From the NCBI GenBank assembly GCA_026706455.1, contig JAPOYS010000129.1, forward strand, positions 24,425 through 88,424: a DNA stretch of 64,000 bases, written 5' to 3'. This DNA comes from Chloroflexota bacterium (GTDB lineage: Bacteria; Chloroflexota; Anaerolineae; Aggregatilineales; Phototrophicaceae). Positions 31,481 through 41,173 of this stretch are shown one piece after another. Every line of letters begins with the position of its first letter. Within the stretch, counting starts at the first letter, position 1. The notes beneath the pieces were generated by a model that saw nothing but the letters and a program-made list of their open reading frames with translations, searched no databases and had not been told where the DNA came from. Both the position numbers and the translations under genes were made by a program.

Positions 31481-31551
31481 TGTAGGGGCGACGCTTGTGT
31501 CGCCCTCAATTGCCAAGACAGGTTTAGGGCGAGCCTTGGCTCGCCCCTACA
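31481..31551. repeat. 71-bp inverted-repeat element with 11-bp perfect termini and two internal hairpins
   Basis: TGTAGGGGCGA ... TCGCCCCTACA; internal GGGCGAcgcttgTGTCGCCC and GGGCGAGCCttGGCTCGCCC. Confidence 0.75.
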
Positions 31552-31674
31552 AATCGTTTGGGGCGGGTAACATCCTTCACATTAGACACTATCAGTTCTG
31601 ATATATTCTTGTGGACCAGTCTGTGTTGAGATAATATTTCCACATTCTATGAATTTATCATCCGGGAGCTGTTT

Positions 31675-32685
31675 GTGAGAGTAAAAACTTTTGCGCTAAT
31701 GATCGCGGCAATTGTGCTTTGCGCTGTATCACTCGCCCAGGGATCTTCCAACATCGACAACTGCTGCTCCGTCAACCGGCAGTGCGCGACGAATCGGGAA
31801 TGGGTCGCGGGCTATCACGCTTTCCAGCGAAACGAATGCCCGGCCGGCCAGTCAGCAGCCCCGGCCTCCGCGCCTGTTTCAGCGCCGGTGGGTCAGCCAA
31901 TTGACAACTGCTGCTACGTCAATCGGCAGTGCGCGACGGATCAGCAATGGGTCGACGGCTACTGGGCCTATCAGAACGGGCAATGCGCCGCGCCCGCTCA
32001 GGTTCAGCCAGCGCCGTCCGCGCAGCCCGCGGCCAGCGCGCCGGCAAACGTAGACAATTGCTGTTTCCTTGATCGGCAATGCCATAGCGACGACGAGTGG
32101 GAAAATGGTTATTGGGCATACCAGAATAATGAGTGCCCTGCCGCGCCCGCGTCCGTCCAAACTGCTTCGGTCGCGCCGTCACGACCGCGTATCGAAGGCT
32201 CGAGTCGGTTTGTTCGTCTGATTGCAAGATCGCTTAATCTGCTGAGGGACAAGGCGCCAGAATGGTATACCTATGTGATTAGCGCAATGGACACAATCGA
32301 CGAAATCCCGAATTCGGACCCGGATGCTGAAACTTGTTCTGCACTTGCGTTTAAGTCTTTCAGAAGAGTTGGAATCGAAACTTGTTACGCTTTCCCTAGA
32401 AACATCGGCCGGGGCGCGCCAATCATCATGGCTGGCACGCTTGCTCACGAAGCCTGCCATCTTCACACTTATCAAGCTGGCATTGTATATCCCGGTGGGG
32501 GAGCGCAAGAAGAATTTGAGTGTGTGCCACCCATGGAAGCGGTATATAAGCTGCTCGATCCGAATGGGTTGGGCGCGCGAGTTACCACTGCGGACGAATG
32601 GTACCGTGCTCTCAATTTCTTATGCTCGAAGGGCGATGAAGCATCTTGCCAAATGGCCGAATTGGTACATCTATATTATGACTAA
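31675..32685 (+). CDS. Secreted protein with three 4-Cys repeats and C-terminal HEXXH (HEACH) zincin-like domain
   Basis: GTG start preceded by GGGAG; signal peptide; repeats IDNCCSVNRQCATNREWVAGYHAFQRNEC / IDNCCYVNRQCATDQQWVDGYWAYQNGQC / VDNCCFLDRQCHSDDEWENGYWAYQNNEC; AGTLAHEACHLHTYQAG...QEEFEC. Confidence 0.8.
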   Translation: MRVKTFALMIAAIVLCAVSLAQGSSNIDNCCSVNRQCATNREWVAGYHAFQRNECPAGQSAAPASAPVSAPVGQPIDNCCYVNRQCATDQQWVDGYWAYQNGQCAAPAQVQPAPSAQPAASAPANVDNCCFLDRQCHSDDEWENGYWAYQNNECPAAPASVQTASVAPSRPRIEGSSRFVRLIARSLNLLRDKAPEWYTYVISAMDTIDEIPNSDPDAETCSALAFKSFRRVGIETCYAFPRNIGRGAPIIMAGTLAHEACHLHTYQAGIVYPGGGAQEEFECVPPMEAVYKLLDPNGLGARVTTADEWYRALNFLCSKGDEASCQMAELVHLYYD

Positions 32686-32874
32686 CTTGGAAAAAAGCGG
32701 GCAAACTGGCCTTTCGCGGTTTTCCCATGTATTCTGGTTGCCCCTTGTCCAAACGCTAGAGCACGATGAACGGTCGGCGCGGGAGGCGCATCGGAAGTAT
32801 GCTTTCGTCGGATGTCACGGTAGCATCAATCGAATTGGCAGCCTGTTATTTTGATACTGGGAAGGAACTGACCT

Positions 32875-34128
32875 ATGTACTCCAAATGGTTTGCTGTGCT
32901 TGTCGCAAGTATGCTGCTCCTGGGCGTCGCTTCTGCGCAGGAGTATGCCATTCGCGCCAATAGGGGGCTTAATCTGAGGGTCGCGCCCAGCCTCAATGCC
33001 GACATCGCAGACACAGTTTCATCGGGCAGCACTCTGCAAGTCGTGGGCAAGTTAAATCGCTGGTTGAAGATCTACCGCAATGGCAGGGATGTCTGGCTGG
33101 CGGATTGGGTCGACTACAGCCGTGTCGAGAGCAGCGAGCCAACCGGATCTCAGCCGCCGACAGCGCCAATCGACAACTGCTGCCACGTTGATCGCCAATG
33201 CCAAAGCGATCAGCAATGGGTCGACGGCTACTGGGCCTATCAGAACGGGCAATGCGCCGCGCCCGCCCAGCCCGCGGCCAGCGCGCCGGCAAACGTAGAC
33301 AATTGCTGTTTCCTTGATCGCCAATGCCAAAGCAATCAGGAGTGGATTGCCGGCTACCAGGCGTTTCAGAGAGGACAATGCGCCCCGCCCGTGCCCGCAA
33401 CCGGGGGCAATTGCTGTTCCCTTGGTTGGCATTGCCCAACCGAAGTGGAAAGGGCGCAGGGCTATTGGACTTATCAGATTAATCAATGCGCTGGTCTGCC
33501 GCAGACTTCCGGGATCGCGCTTACAGGACCCGTGCCCAGGATAGAGGGTTCGGGTCGATTTCGTCAACACATTGAAGCGACGCTGAGATTTATGAAGAGC
33601 GTAGCGCCGGCCTGGTACAACTACGTGATAACCGGTTTAGACTCAATCGTTGAAGAACCCGTCCACGTTGAGCCCTATCGTGATGGTCAGACGACAACAT
33701 GCTGGGCCTTCGCCAATTACCGCGAAAGAAAAGCCGCCGTGCAAACTTGCTTTATGAGTTGGATTATACGGCATAATGGCCCCGCGGAGTTCGATCAACT
33801 CTCTACGGCCGGGGCGCTAGGCCATGAGGCTTGCCACATACATACACATGAAGAGGGGAAGTATTTTGCGACGCAGGATGACGAGGAAGAGTTGTGCACG
33901 AAAATGGGAACGGGCGCAGCTGTACTCATTGCCAGCGCCCTGGCAACTGGTCTAAACCCGAATCGCGGAACGAAATACTTCAATAAAGATGAAGCATTGA
34001 ACTTGCTCAGGCAGTACTGCGCGGAAGGGTATCGATCAGATCTGTTTTGTCCGACGCTTCAAAGGCTGGAAAGCATATGGCGAAATGTGCCTTACGCGGT
34101 CTTTCCACCTGGGGCGCCTCAGTGGTGA
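32875..34128 (+). CDS. Paralogue: signal peptide - SH3b - three 4-Cys repeats - HEACH zincin-like domain
   Basis: SH3b NRGLNLRVAPSLNADIADTVSSGSTLQVVGKLNRWLKI; repeats IDNCCHVDRQCQSDQQWVDGYWAYQNGQC / VDNCCFLDRQCQSNQEWIAGYQAFQRGQC / GNCCSLGWHCPTEVERAQGYWTYQINQC; AGALGHEACHIHTHEEG...DDEEELC. Confidence 0.8.
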   Translation: MYSKWFAVLVASMLLLGVASAQEYAIRANRGLNLRVAPSLNADIADTVSSGSTLQVVGKLNRWLKIYRNGRDVWLADWVDYSRVESSEPTGSQPPTAPIDNCCHVDRQCQSDQQWVDGYWAYQNGQCAAPAQPAASAPANVDNCCFLDRQCQSNQEWIAGYQAFQRGQCAPPVPATGGNCCSLGWHCPTEVERAQGYWTYQINQCAGLPQTSGIALTGPVPRIEGSGRFRQHIEATLRFMKSVAPAWYNYVITGLDSIVEEPVHVEPYRDGQTTTCWAFANYRERKAAVQTCFMSWIIRHNGPAEFDQLSTAGALGHEACHIHTHEEGKYFATQDDEEELCTKMGTGAAVLIASALATGLNPNRGTKYFNKDEALNLLRQYCAEGYRSDLFCPTLQRLESIWRNVPYAVFPPGAPQW

Positions 34129-34131
34129 GCT

Positions 34132-34515
34132 TTAGCCGTCTCCGTTTTCGGGCTGACGCAGTCCGATCGCCTCGTCAAGCGGCACGACGAAAGCGACGCC
34201 GTGGTTCGGCTCCAGCAGGTCGCCCATGACGGCGCGCGCTTCATCCAGCAAGGTCGGCACCAATTCCTTGGGCACGACCGACAGCAGGACATGATTGTTG
34301 AGTTCCATCTCGCGCAGGACGTAGGCCATCATGCTGCTCATGGAGCTGGCGATGTGCAGCGGCACTTCCAGGCTGTCGCCCGTCATTTTGCGCTGCAAGC
34401 TGTGCAAGCCGAAGCTCTTGAGGACGGTGACGCCGGGCGCGCCCGCCTCTTGCCAGCGAACGGCGACATCCAAGCCGTTTTCTACATTGGACGTGATGAG
34501 GATGATCAGTTTCAT
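34132..34515 (-). CDS. PII-like signalling protein
   Basis: Short alpha/beta protein MKLIILITSNVENGLDVAVRWQEAGAPGVTVLKSFG...HVLLSVVPKELVPTLLDEARAVMG; stop-to-start adjacent to the antiporter. Confidence 0.6.
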   Translation of the reverse strand: MKLIILITSNVENGLDVAVRWQEAGAPGVTVLKSFGLHSLQRKMTGDSLEVPLHIASSMSSMMAYVLREMELNNHVLLSVVPKELVPTLLDEARAVMGDLLEPNHGVAFVVPLDEAIGLRQPENGDG

Positions 34516-34520
34516 ACTGT

Positions 34521-35957
34521 TTAGTCTCCTGTCGCTGCGCCCGCCAGCGCGGGATTGGCGATTTCGTCTTGGTTCTTGCCTTGGAAGACCCAGCGCACCA
34601 TCGGCGGCGTCAGCACGGTCGTCAGCAGGATGACCATGAACAGCGAGGCGTACAACTCGCTGCCGCCGTCAAGGATGCCACTGGACAAGCCGATTGAGAT
34701 AATGATCAGCCCGACTTCGCCGCGCGACACCATGCAGACGCCGACGCGCAGCGATTCGCGCATATTGAAGCCGCCCGCGCGCGCGCCAAAGCCGGCGCCA
34801 AGCACCTTGCTGAGCACGGCCATCAGCAGGAGCAGCAGCATGAAGGGCAGCGCGTCAAGCGGGAAAGCGCTGAGGTCCGTTTCCAAGCCGACATCGACGA
34901 AGAAAATCGGCACCAGAAATACGTAAGCCAGGTGGCTCATCGTTTGTTCGATATCGTGTTTCATGCCGGCGGACAATTTGCTCAAGCCGACGCCGGCGAT
35001 GAAGGCGCCGGTGATCGCGGCCACGCCACCCAGGTACTCGGCTGACCAACCGAATAGCAGGGCGCTGATCAAGGCGAAGATGGGTATGCCGTAGGCTTGC
35101 GACAATTGCGGCCGGCGCTGAATCCAACGCATGATCCGCGGCAAGACGTACCACGCCAAGGCAAAAGCGCCGGCGATGTAAGCCGCCATCTGAAAGATGA
35201 TGATGAGCAGCTGGCTCAGGTCGCCGCTCCCGCCCGCGCCGCCAGCGCCCGCCAGCACCAGGGTCAGCGACACCGCCAGGATCGCCAGCACATCGTCAAT
35301 CAGCGCCGTGGCCAGCAGGGCGTTGCCCTCTTTCGTGTGCAGGTATCCGAGTTCCAGCAAGACCTGCGCCGATATGCTGACGGAGGTGGCGGCCAGCGTC
35401 ACGCCAGCGAAAAGGGCGGGCATCATGTCGTAGCCGGCCGGCAGCGCCACCGCCAACGTAAAGGCGACCGGCGCCACGACGCCAAGCAGGCCGGCAAACA
35501 CCGCTACCTTGCCGACCTTCGCTAGTTCGCTCAGATGCACTTCCAAGCCAATGTTAAACATCAACAGCAGCACGCCCAACTCGGCGAATTCCTTGACTGT
35601 GCCCTGCAGATCGACGCCCTGGAGAATGCCCCAATGCAGCATATCAAGCACTGTCGGTCCCAGGATTAGGCCAACGATCAACTGACCCAGGACGCGCGGC
35701 TGATTCAAAAGACGGGCGATGGCGCCGCCAGCCCGCGATGCCAGCAGGATTACGCCCAGCGCCAGCATCAGCGGGATAAATGGATTCACGCCGGCGGCAT
35801 TTTCATCCGTCGTCGCCGCGAAGACCGACACCTGGCTGTGCGCCAAAATCAAGGCTAGGGGTATGGCCGCAATCATGAGATGGCGTGACAGTAGTCGGCT
35901 CATTCGATTGCCTTTCTCCAGCAGTGTTGGTTCGTCCACAAAACAAATTATAATCAA
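34521..35957 (-). CDS. CPA2-family cation:proton antiporter (Kef/NapA-like)
   Basis: LGQLIVGLILGPTVLDML, FAELGVLLLMFNIGLEVHLSEL, LATALIDDVLAILAVSL, GAFIAGVGLSKL, SRGEVGLIIISIGL. Confidence 0.92.
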   Translation of the reverse strand: MIIICFVDEPTLLEKGNRMSRLLSRHLMIAAIPLALILAHSQVSVFAATTDENAAGVNPFIPLMLALGVILLASRAGGAIARLLNQPRVLGQLIVGLILGPTVLDMLHWGILQGVDLQGTVKEFAELGVLLLMFNIGLEVHLSELAKVGKVAVFAGLLGVVAPVAFTLAVALPAGYDMMPALFAGVTLAATSVSISAQVLLELGYLHTKEGNALLATALIDDVLAILAVSLTLVLAGAGGAGGSGDLSQLLIIIFQMAAYIAGAFALAWYVLPRIMRWIQRRPQLSQAYGIPIFALISALLFGWSAEYLGGVAAITGAFIAGVGLSKLSAGMKHDIEQTMSHLAYVFLVPIFFVDVGLETDLSAFPLDALPFMLLLLLMAVLSKVLGAGFGARAGGFNMRESLRVGVCMVSRGEVGLIIISIGLSSGILDGGSELYASLFMVILLTTVLTPPMVRWVFQGKNQDEIANPALAGAATGD

Positions 35958-35996
35958 TGGCGCAAATGTGGATAGCGAACAAGAAAGGCGGCTCCA

Positions 35997-37144
35997 TGAA
36001 GATAAAGGATCTTGAGCTCTTTACGCTACCGCCTCGCTGGCTCTTTCTCAAGGTATCGACCGACGACGGCTGCGTTGGCTGGGGCGAGCCGATCGTGGAA
36101 GGGCAAGCCGGCACCGTCCGCGGCGCGGTGGAAGATATGGCCGATTTTCTGATCGGGCGCGACCCGCGACATATCGAAGACATCTGGCAGACGCTGTTTC
36201 GCGCGCGCTTCTATCGCGGCGGACCCGTGATGATGAGCGCAATCGCGGGCCTCAATCAGGCGCTGTGGGATCTCAAAGGGAAATACCACGGCGTCCCGGT
36301 TTATGACTTGCTGGGCGGCAAGGTGCGGGACCGGATTCAAGTCTACGCGGGCCTCAGCGGCGACAGTCCGGCGGAAGTTGCGGCGCAAGCCCAACAGCGC
36401 AAAGACGAAGGCTTGCGGGCGGTCAAGATGGGCGCCGTCAATACCGTTCATTACATGGACAGTTTCCAGCATATAGACGAGGCGGTCGCGCGGGTGGCGG
36501 CCGTGCGGGGGCAAGTGGGGAACGATTTCAGTATCGCCGTCGATTTTCACGGGAAAGTGCACAAGCCGATGGCTAAGATGCTGATCCGCGAGTTGGAGCC
36601 CTACCACTTGATGTTCGTTGAGGAGCCGATCCTGCCCATGCACAACGAATCGCTGCGTGATATCAAGCGCTCCACCACGATCCCGATTGCCACTGGCGAG
36701 CGGATGTACTCGCGCTGGGATTTCAAGACGATTCTGGCGGAGGGCAGCGTCGACATTATACAGCCCGATGTCTCGCATGCGGGCGGGATCTCGGAAGTCG
36801 TTCGCATCGCGGCGATGGCGGAAGCCTACGATGTCGCTTTGGCGCCGCATTGCCCGCTGGGTCCCATCGCGCTGGCCGCGTGCATTCAGGTGGATGCAGT
36901 CGCCTACAACGCATTGATTCAGGAACAGAGCCTCGGCCTTCATTACAATCAGTCGGCCGATTTGCTGGATTACCTGGCGGATCCGTCCGTGTTCGATTAC
37001 AAAGACGGCTTTGTATCCATTCCGATTGGACCCGGCTTGGGCATCACGTTGGACGAGGACAAGATACGCGCCGCGTCCGATCATGGGCTGCGCTGGCGGA
37101 ATCCCAGCCTGCGCCGGACCGACGGGTCGGTTGCTGAATGGTAG
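35997..37144 (+). CDS. dgoD: Enolase-superfamily dehydratase, D-galactonate dehydratase-like
   Basis: WGEPIVEGQAGTVRGAVEDMADFLIGRDPRHIEDIWQTLFRARFYRGGPVMMSAIAGLNQALWDLKGK, DFHGKVHKPMAK, EEPILPMHNESL, QPDVSHAGGISE. Confidence 0.9.
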
Positions 37145-37154
37145 GGCGCCGGCG

Positions 37155-38300
37155 CTACCCAAAGCGCGCGACATCGACCGCGCCCGCCGAAACTCCGTTG
37201 AGGAGCTTGTCCACCGCTCGCTCGGCTGTGGCCGCCGCCAAAGCCAAGCCATGACCGGTGAAACCGACGGCGAAGCCGACGCGCGGCTTGCCCGGCAACG
37301 CGCCTACGAGCGGCAGCCCATCACAGCTGAAGCCCATGATGCCGCTCCAGCGCTGCGCGACCGGCGCTTGAACATCCGGGAAATACCGCGCCAGATAACG
37401 ATCGAGAAAGGCCTGCACCTTCGGATTGAGCCGATCTTCCGAGGTATTGTTTTCTTCGCGCTGATGCTGTTTTCGGCCCCCGCCGAGCAGGAAGCGTCCA
37501 TCGAAGGTGCTGCGGTAATACATATAGCCGTAATCGCTATAACCGCAGTAGGGCACGGGGATGTGATCCAGCGGCTCGGTGACCAGGCATTGCGCGCGCG
37601 TCGGCAGGACCTTGCCTTTGAAGTAGGGGTCAATCATCGGCGAGTAGGCATTGGTGCAGAGCATGACATAGCGCGCCTCGAAGATCACCTTTCTCGTGTG
37701 GACGCGAACGAAATCATGCTCTTGCTCCAGGCGATAAAGCTCGTTGTTAGCGATTACCTCGGCGCCGCTTTGCGCCACGACCGTTCTGGCGAGCAGGTAG
37801 GGCTGTACGCCGGCGTCAAGCGGCTGCTCGATCGCGGCGAAATAGCCGCGGCCGAGCGGATCCCGGCTGTAATACTCAATGTCGATCTTGTCGGCTGCGA
37901 GGGCGCGGGCGGCCAGCTCCAGTTCTCGCGCTTCTTCCGGGCTCTCCGCCAGCAGCAGGGAGCCGCTGTTGTCGATCGGCACGTCACAGACGCTGTTGGC
38001 TATGAATTCGCGCCAATGGCTGAAGCTGCGGCGCGACATGTCCCAGACCTCGCGCGCAACCGCATGTCCATATTTTTCGATGGCGCGGTGGTAGTAGGTA
38101 TCCAGCCCGCTAATCATGAAGCCGGCGTTGCGGCCGCTGGCGCCCAAGCCGACGTCGCGCGCGTCGGTGACGACCACGTCGCGGCCCTGGACTTGCCGGG
38201 CGAAGTACGCGGCTGCGCCCCCGGCGAGACCCGCGCCCACCACAAGGAAGTCGATTTCGCGCTCGATCTGCCCCGCGCGCTGCCAATGGGAAACGGTCAT
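37155..38300 (-). CDS. FAD-dependent oxidoreductase (DAO/glycine oxidase family)
   Basis: VVGAGLAGGAAAYFARQ, GLGASGRNAGFMISG, MGFSCDGLPLVGALPGKPRVGFAVGFTGHGLALA. Confidence 0.9.
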   Translation of the reverse strand: MTVSHWQRAGQIEREIDFLVVGAGLAGGAAAYFARQVQGRDVVVTDARDVGLGASGRNAGFMISGLDTYYHRAIEKYGHAVAREVWDMSRRSFSHWREFIANSVCDVPIDNSGSLLLAESPEEARELELAARALAADKIDIEYYSRDPLGRGYFAAIEQPLDAGVQPYLLARTVVAQSGAEVIANNELYRLEQEHDFVRVHTRKVIFEARYVMLCTNAYSPMIDPYFKGKVLPTRAQCLVTEPLDHIPVPYCGYSDYGYMYYRSTFDGRFLLGGGRKQHQREENNTSEDRLNPKVQAFLDRYLARYFPDVQAPVAQRWSGIMGFSCDGLPLVGALPGKPRVGFAVGFTGHGLALAAATAERAVDKLLNGVSAGAVDVARFG

Positions 38301-38553
38301 AACTTGTACCGTGTCCGCCCAACTTTGCCCGGCGACGAAATCAGCCGGGTCTCGGCGACTTCAGACGCGTCGCGGCATTGGCGGCAATCACAAATGGAAA
38401 TCTCGTCGCATAGCATGATTCCATTGATAGTAGTCGGCATTTCGCAATTGTCAACTTTCCGCGCGTGCTAGGACATCGGATAGATAAGTGTTAGAATGAA
38501 TTTGTCATCGTCAATCAATTGCGCCGGCATGGCGCTTTCACTGGAGGCTATCA

Positions 38554-40044
38554 ATGAGAACTATTAGGAGAACCGTCGTACTGTTCATGTTGTTGCTCAT
38601 GGCGCTGCCCCTTGCCGCTGTTGTGGCCGATGGCCATTTGCCCGATCTCGGCGGGCGCACAGTGGTTGTCGCGGTGGACAACGCCTACATCCCCTTCAGC
38701 TTTATCGACGAAGACGGCGAAGCGATGGGCTGGGATTATGATGTCCTGGGCGAAATCTGCGCGCGGCTGAATTGCGTTACGGAGTGGATCGAGACGGGCT
38801 GGGAGGGCTTGATCGTGGCCGTCTCGCGCGGCGAGTACGATGTCTCAGCCGGCGGCATCACCATCACCGATGAACGCGCGGAGATCGTCGATTTCTCAGA
38901 CGGGTACATCAGCACGATCCAGCGGCTGATGGTGCGGCTGGATGAGGCGCGCTTCGCTTCGGCGTCCGAGTTCGCGGCCGGCGACTTTGTCATCGGCGTG
39001 CAAGTCGCGACCACCAATTACATCGCCGCCGTTGATCTGGTTGGCGAGGACCGCGTCGTCCCCTTTGATTCCTTTGGATTTGCAGTGCAAGCGCTGATCG
39101 CCGGCGATATTGATGGCGTCGTCATGGATGATGTCGCTGGCCAAGGCTATGTCGGCGTCAATTCCGGCGATATCAAGCTGCTTGATGACGAGCTAGTCTC
39201 CGACGAACTCGGCTTCATTTTCGCCAAAGATTCCGAGTTGGTCGAGCCATTCAATATGGCGCTCGCCAGCATGCGCGAGGATGGCGCGCTGGACGCCATC
39301 AACGCCAAGTGGTTCCCGCCGGCGGAAGCCGAAGATGGGATGATGCTGCCTGATTTGGGTGGGCGCACAGTGACGGTGGCGGTGGAGAACGCCTACCCGC
39401 CATTTAATGTCTTGAATGAGGAAACAGGCGAAGGCGAAGGCTGGGACTACGACACGCTGGGCGAGATCTGCGCCCGCCTGAATTGCGCGCCCGAGTATAT
39501 CGAGACCAGTTGGGAAGGCTTGATTGTGGCGGTCTCCAACGGCGAGTACGATATGGCCGCCGACGGCATCACCATCACCGAAGAGCGCGCCCAGATCGTC
39601 GACTACTCGGACGGCTACATTGATGTCATCCAGCGCATGATGGTGCGGCTGGAGGAAGATCGCTTCGCCAACGCGGCCGAGTTCGTGGCCGGCGACTATG
39701 TTATCGGCGTGCAGGTGGCGACGACCAACTACATCGCCGCTTCCGAATTGCTGGGCGGTGACGAAGAGCGCATCGTTGGCTACGGCGAGTTTGGCTTGGC
39801 GGTGCAAGCGCTGATCACGGGCGATATTGACGCCGTGGTCATAGATGATGTGGCGGGTCAAGGCTATGTGGGTTTGAACGCCGAGAAGATCAAACTGCTG
39901 CCGGATGACCTGATCAAGCAGCAGTTGGGCTTCATTTATCCACAAGGCTCCGAATTGGTCGAGCCATTCAACATGGCGCTGGCGGCGATGCGCGAAGATG
40001 GCGCGCTGGACGCCATCAACGCCAAGTGGCTGGGTGACGGCTAG
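38554..40044 (+). CDS. ABC amino-acid substrate-binding protein with two tandem SBP_bac_3-type domains
   Basis: Signal peptide; [22 protein letters not shown]...[10 protein letters not shown] followed by a second copy [22 protein letters not shown]...[11 protein letters not shown]. Confidence 0.93.
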   Translation: MRTIRRTVVLFMLLLMALPLAAVVADGHLPDLGGRTVVVAVDNAYIPFSFIDEDGEAMGWDYDVLGEICARLNCVTEWIETGWEGLIVAVSRGEYDVSAGGITITDERAEIVDFSDGYISTIQRLMVRLDEARFASASEFAAGDFVIGVQVATTNYIAAVDLVGEDRVVPFDSFGFAVQALIAGDIDGVVMDDVAGQGYVGVNSGDIKLLDDELVSDELGFIFAKDSELVEPFNMALASMREDGALDAINAKWFPPAEAEDGMMLPDLGGRTVTVAVENAYPPFNVLNEETGEGEGWDYDTLGEICARLNCAPEYIETSWEGLIVAVSNGEYDMAADGITITEERAQIVDYSDGYIDVIQRMMVRLEEDRFANAAEFVAGDYVIGVQVATTNYIAASELLGGDEERIVGYGEFGLAVQALITGDIDAVVIDDVAGQGYVGLNAEKIKLLPDDLIKQQLGFIYPQGSELVEPFNMALAAMREDGALDAINAKWLGDG

Positions 40045-40087
40045 CCCGCCTCGCGCGCGGACGCGATAAATGTGTAAGCAAATCGGT

Positions 40088-40109
40088 GGGACAGAGTTTG
40101 CTCTGTCCC
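40088..40109 (+). promoter_or_regulatory. Intercistronic stem-loop between SBP and permease
   Basis: Perfect 9-bp stem GGGACAGAG-tttg-CTCTGTCCC; no strong T-tract. Confidence 0.6.
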
Positions 40110-40135
40110 GTCTGTTAGATTGCCGCAACTTGTAG

Positions 40136-41173
40136 ATGCGCCCCCAGGCATTGATGGATTCAGCAACTGCGTCGACAGAGCGTAACGAGCCGGATCTGGA
40201 CGAGGTCATCGCCGAATCGCGTGGGCGGGCGATGCGCTTTGCTCGCTTCTATACCTTGCCCTATTGGATCGTGTTCTTGGTCATCATCGGGATTCTGCTG
40301 GCGATCAGCATCATCACCGACAAGGTCTATTCCAATATATTCCAGCAGCTGATGGAAGGCGTCAGCATGACGCTCTTTGTCAGCATCGTCTCGTATTGCT
40401 GCGCGCTGACAATCGCGGTCATCGTCGGGATTGTCCGCTCGAATCCACCGGCGCCGCCGCAATCAACGGAGTCTTTTCGCAAAGGAATTGCGCGCGTGCT
40501 GCGAATCGGCCTATACAATGTATGCACGGTCTATGTGAGCGTCATGCGAGGCATCCCGATTCTGGTTGTGCTGCTGGTCACGGGCTTTATTGTCGTGCCG
40601 GCTTTACGCGAATTGATCAACAGCACCGTGGTCGAGAGCCTGCGCGATCTCTCGGACAATCCGGGCATTCCCGATCTCATTTGGCGCGGCAGCTCGGCCG
40701 GCACGGCGATCGTGGCGCTGGCGATCACGTACGGCGCCTATATGTCGGAGACGGTGCGCGCCGGTATCCAGTCGATACACAAGGGGCAATTTGAAGCGGC
40801 TTATTCAGTCGGTATGACCTATTGGCAGACGATGCGCTCGATCGTGCTGCCACAGGCTTTCCGCAATGTGCTGCCGCCGCTCGGCAACGACTTCGTAGCG
40901 ATGATTAAAGACTCGTCGCTGCTGGCTTTCCTGGGCATTCGCGATATCACGCAAATCGCCAAGACCTCGTCGGGCCGTTCGTTTCGCTACGTCGAAACCT
41001 ACGCTGTCGTCGCTTATATGTATCTGACCCTGGTCATCCTGGCGACGACCCTGGTCAACCTGATCGAAGACACGGTTAATATCGAGCGTGAGACGCCGCG
41101 CTTAATCGGCCGCTTGCAGGCGCTGATGCCGGGCAAGAAGAAACGCGAGCCGATCGTCGAGTCCTTTGACTAG
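40136..41173 (+). CDS. Amino-acid ABC transporter permease (HisM/GlnP type)
   Basis: LMEGVSMTLFVSIVSY, MRGIPILVVLL, AYSVGMTYWQTMRSIVLPQAFRNVLPPLGNDFVAMIKDSSLLAFLGI. Confidence 0.93.
   Translation: MRPQALMDSATASTERNEPDLDEVIAESRGRAMRFARFYTLPYWIVFLVIIGILLAISIITDKVYSNIFQQLMEGVSMTLFVSIVSYCCALTIAVIVGIVRSNPPAPPQSTESFRKGIARVLRIGLYNVCTVYVSVMRGIPILVVLLVTGFIVVPALRELINSTVVESLRDLSDNPGIPDLIWRGSSAGTAIVALAITYGAYMSETVRAGIQSIHKGQFEAAYSVGMTYWQTMRSIVLPQAFRNVLPPLGNDFVAMIKDSSLLAFLGIRDITQIAKTSSGRSFRYVETYAVVAYMYLTLVILATTLVNLIEDTVNIERETPRLIGRLQALMPGKKKREPIVESFD

Noticed and set aside
31740-33500. Repeats in the Cys-rich genes considered as a CRISPR array
   Set aside because: Repeats are protein-coding, in frame and diverged with amino-acid-level conservation; no spacers or cas genes.
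36026-37252. 408-aa minus-strand ORF
   Set aside because: Antisense of the DgoD-like gene; low-complexity His/Arg/Gln-rich translation.
37011-38471. 486-aa plus-strand ORF
   Set aside because: Lies antisense to the well-supported FAD-dependent oxidoreductase (37155-38300 -); typical GC-rich shadow ORF with no recognisable domain.
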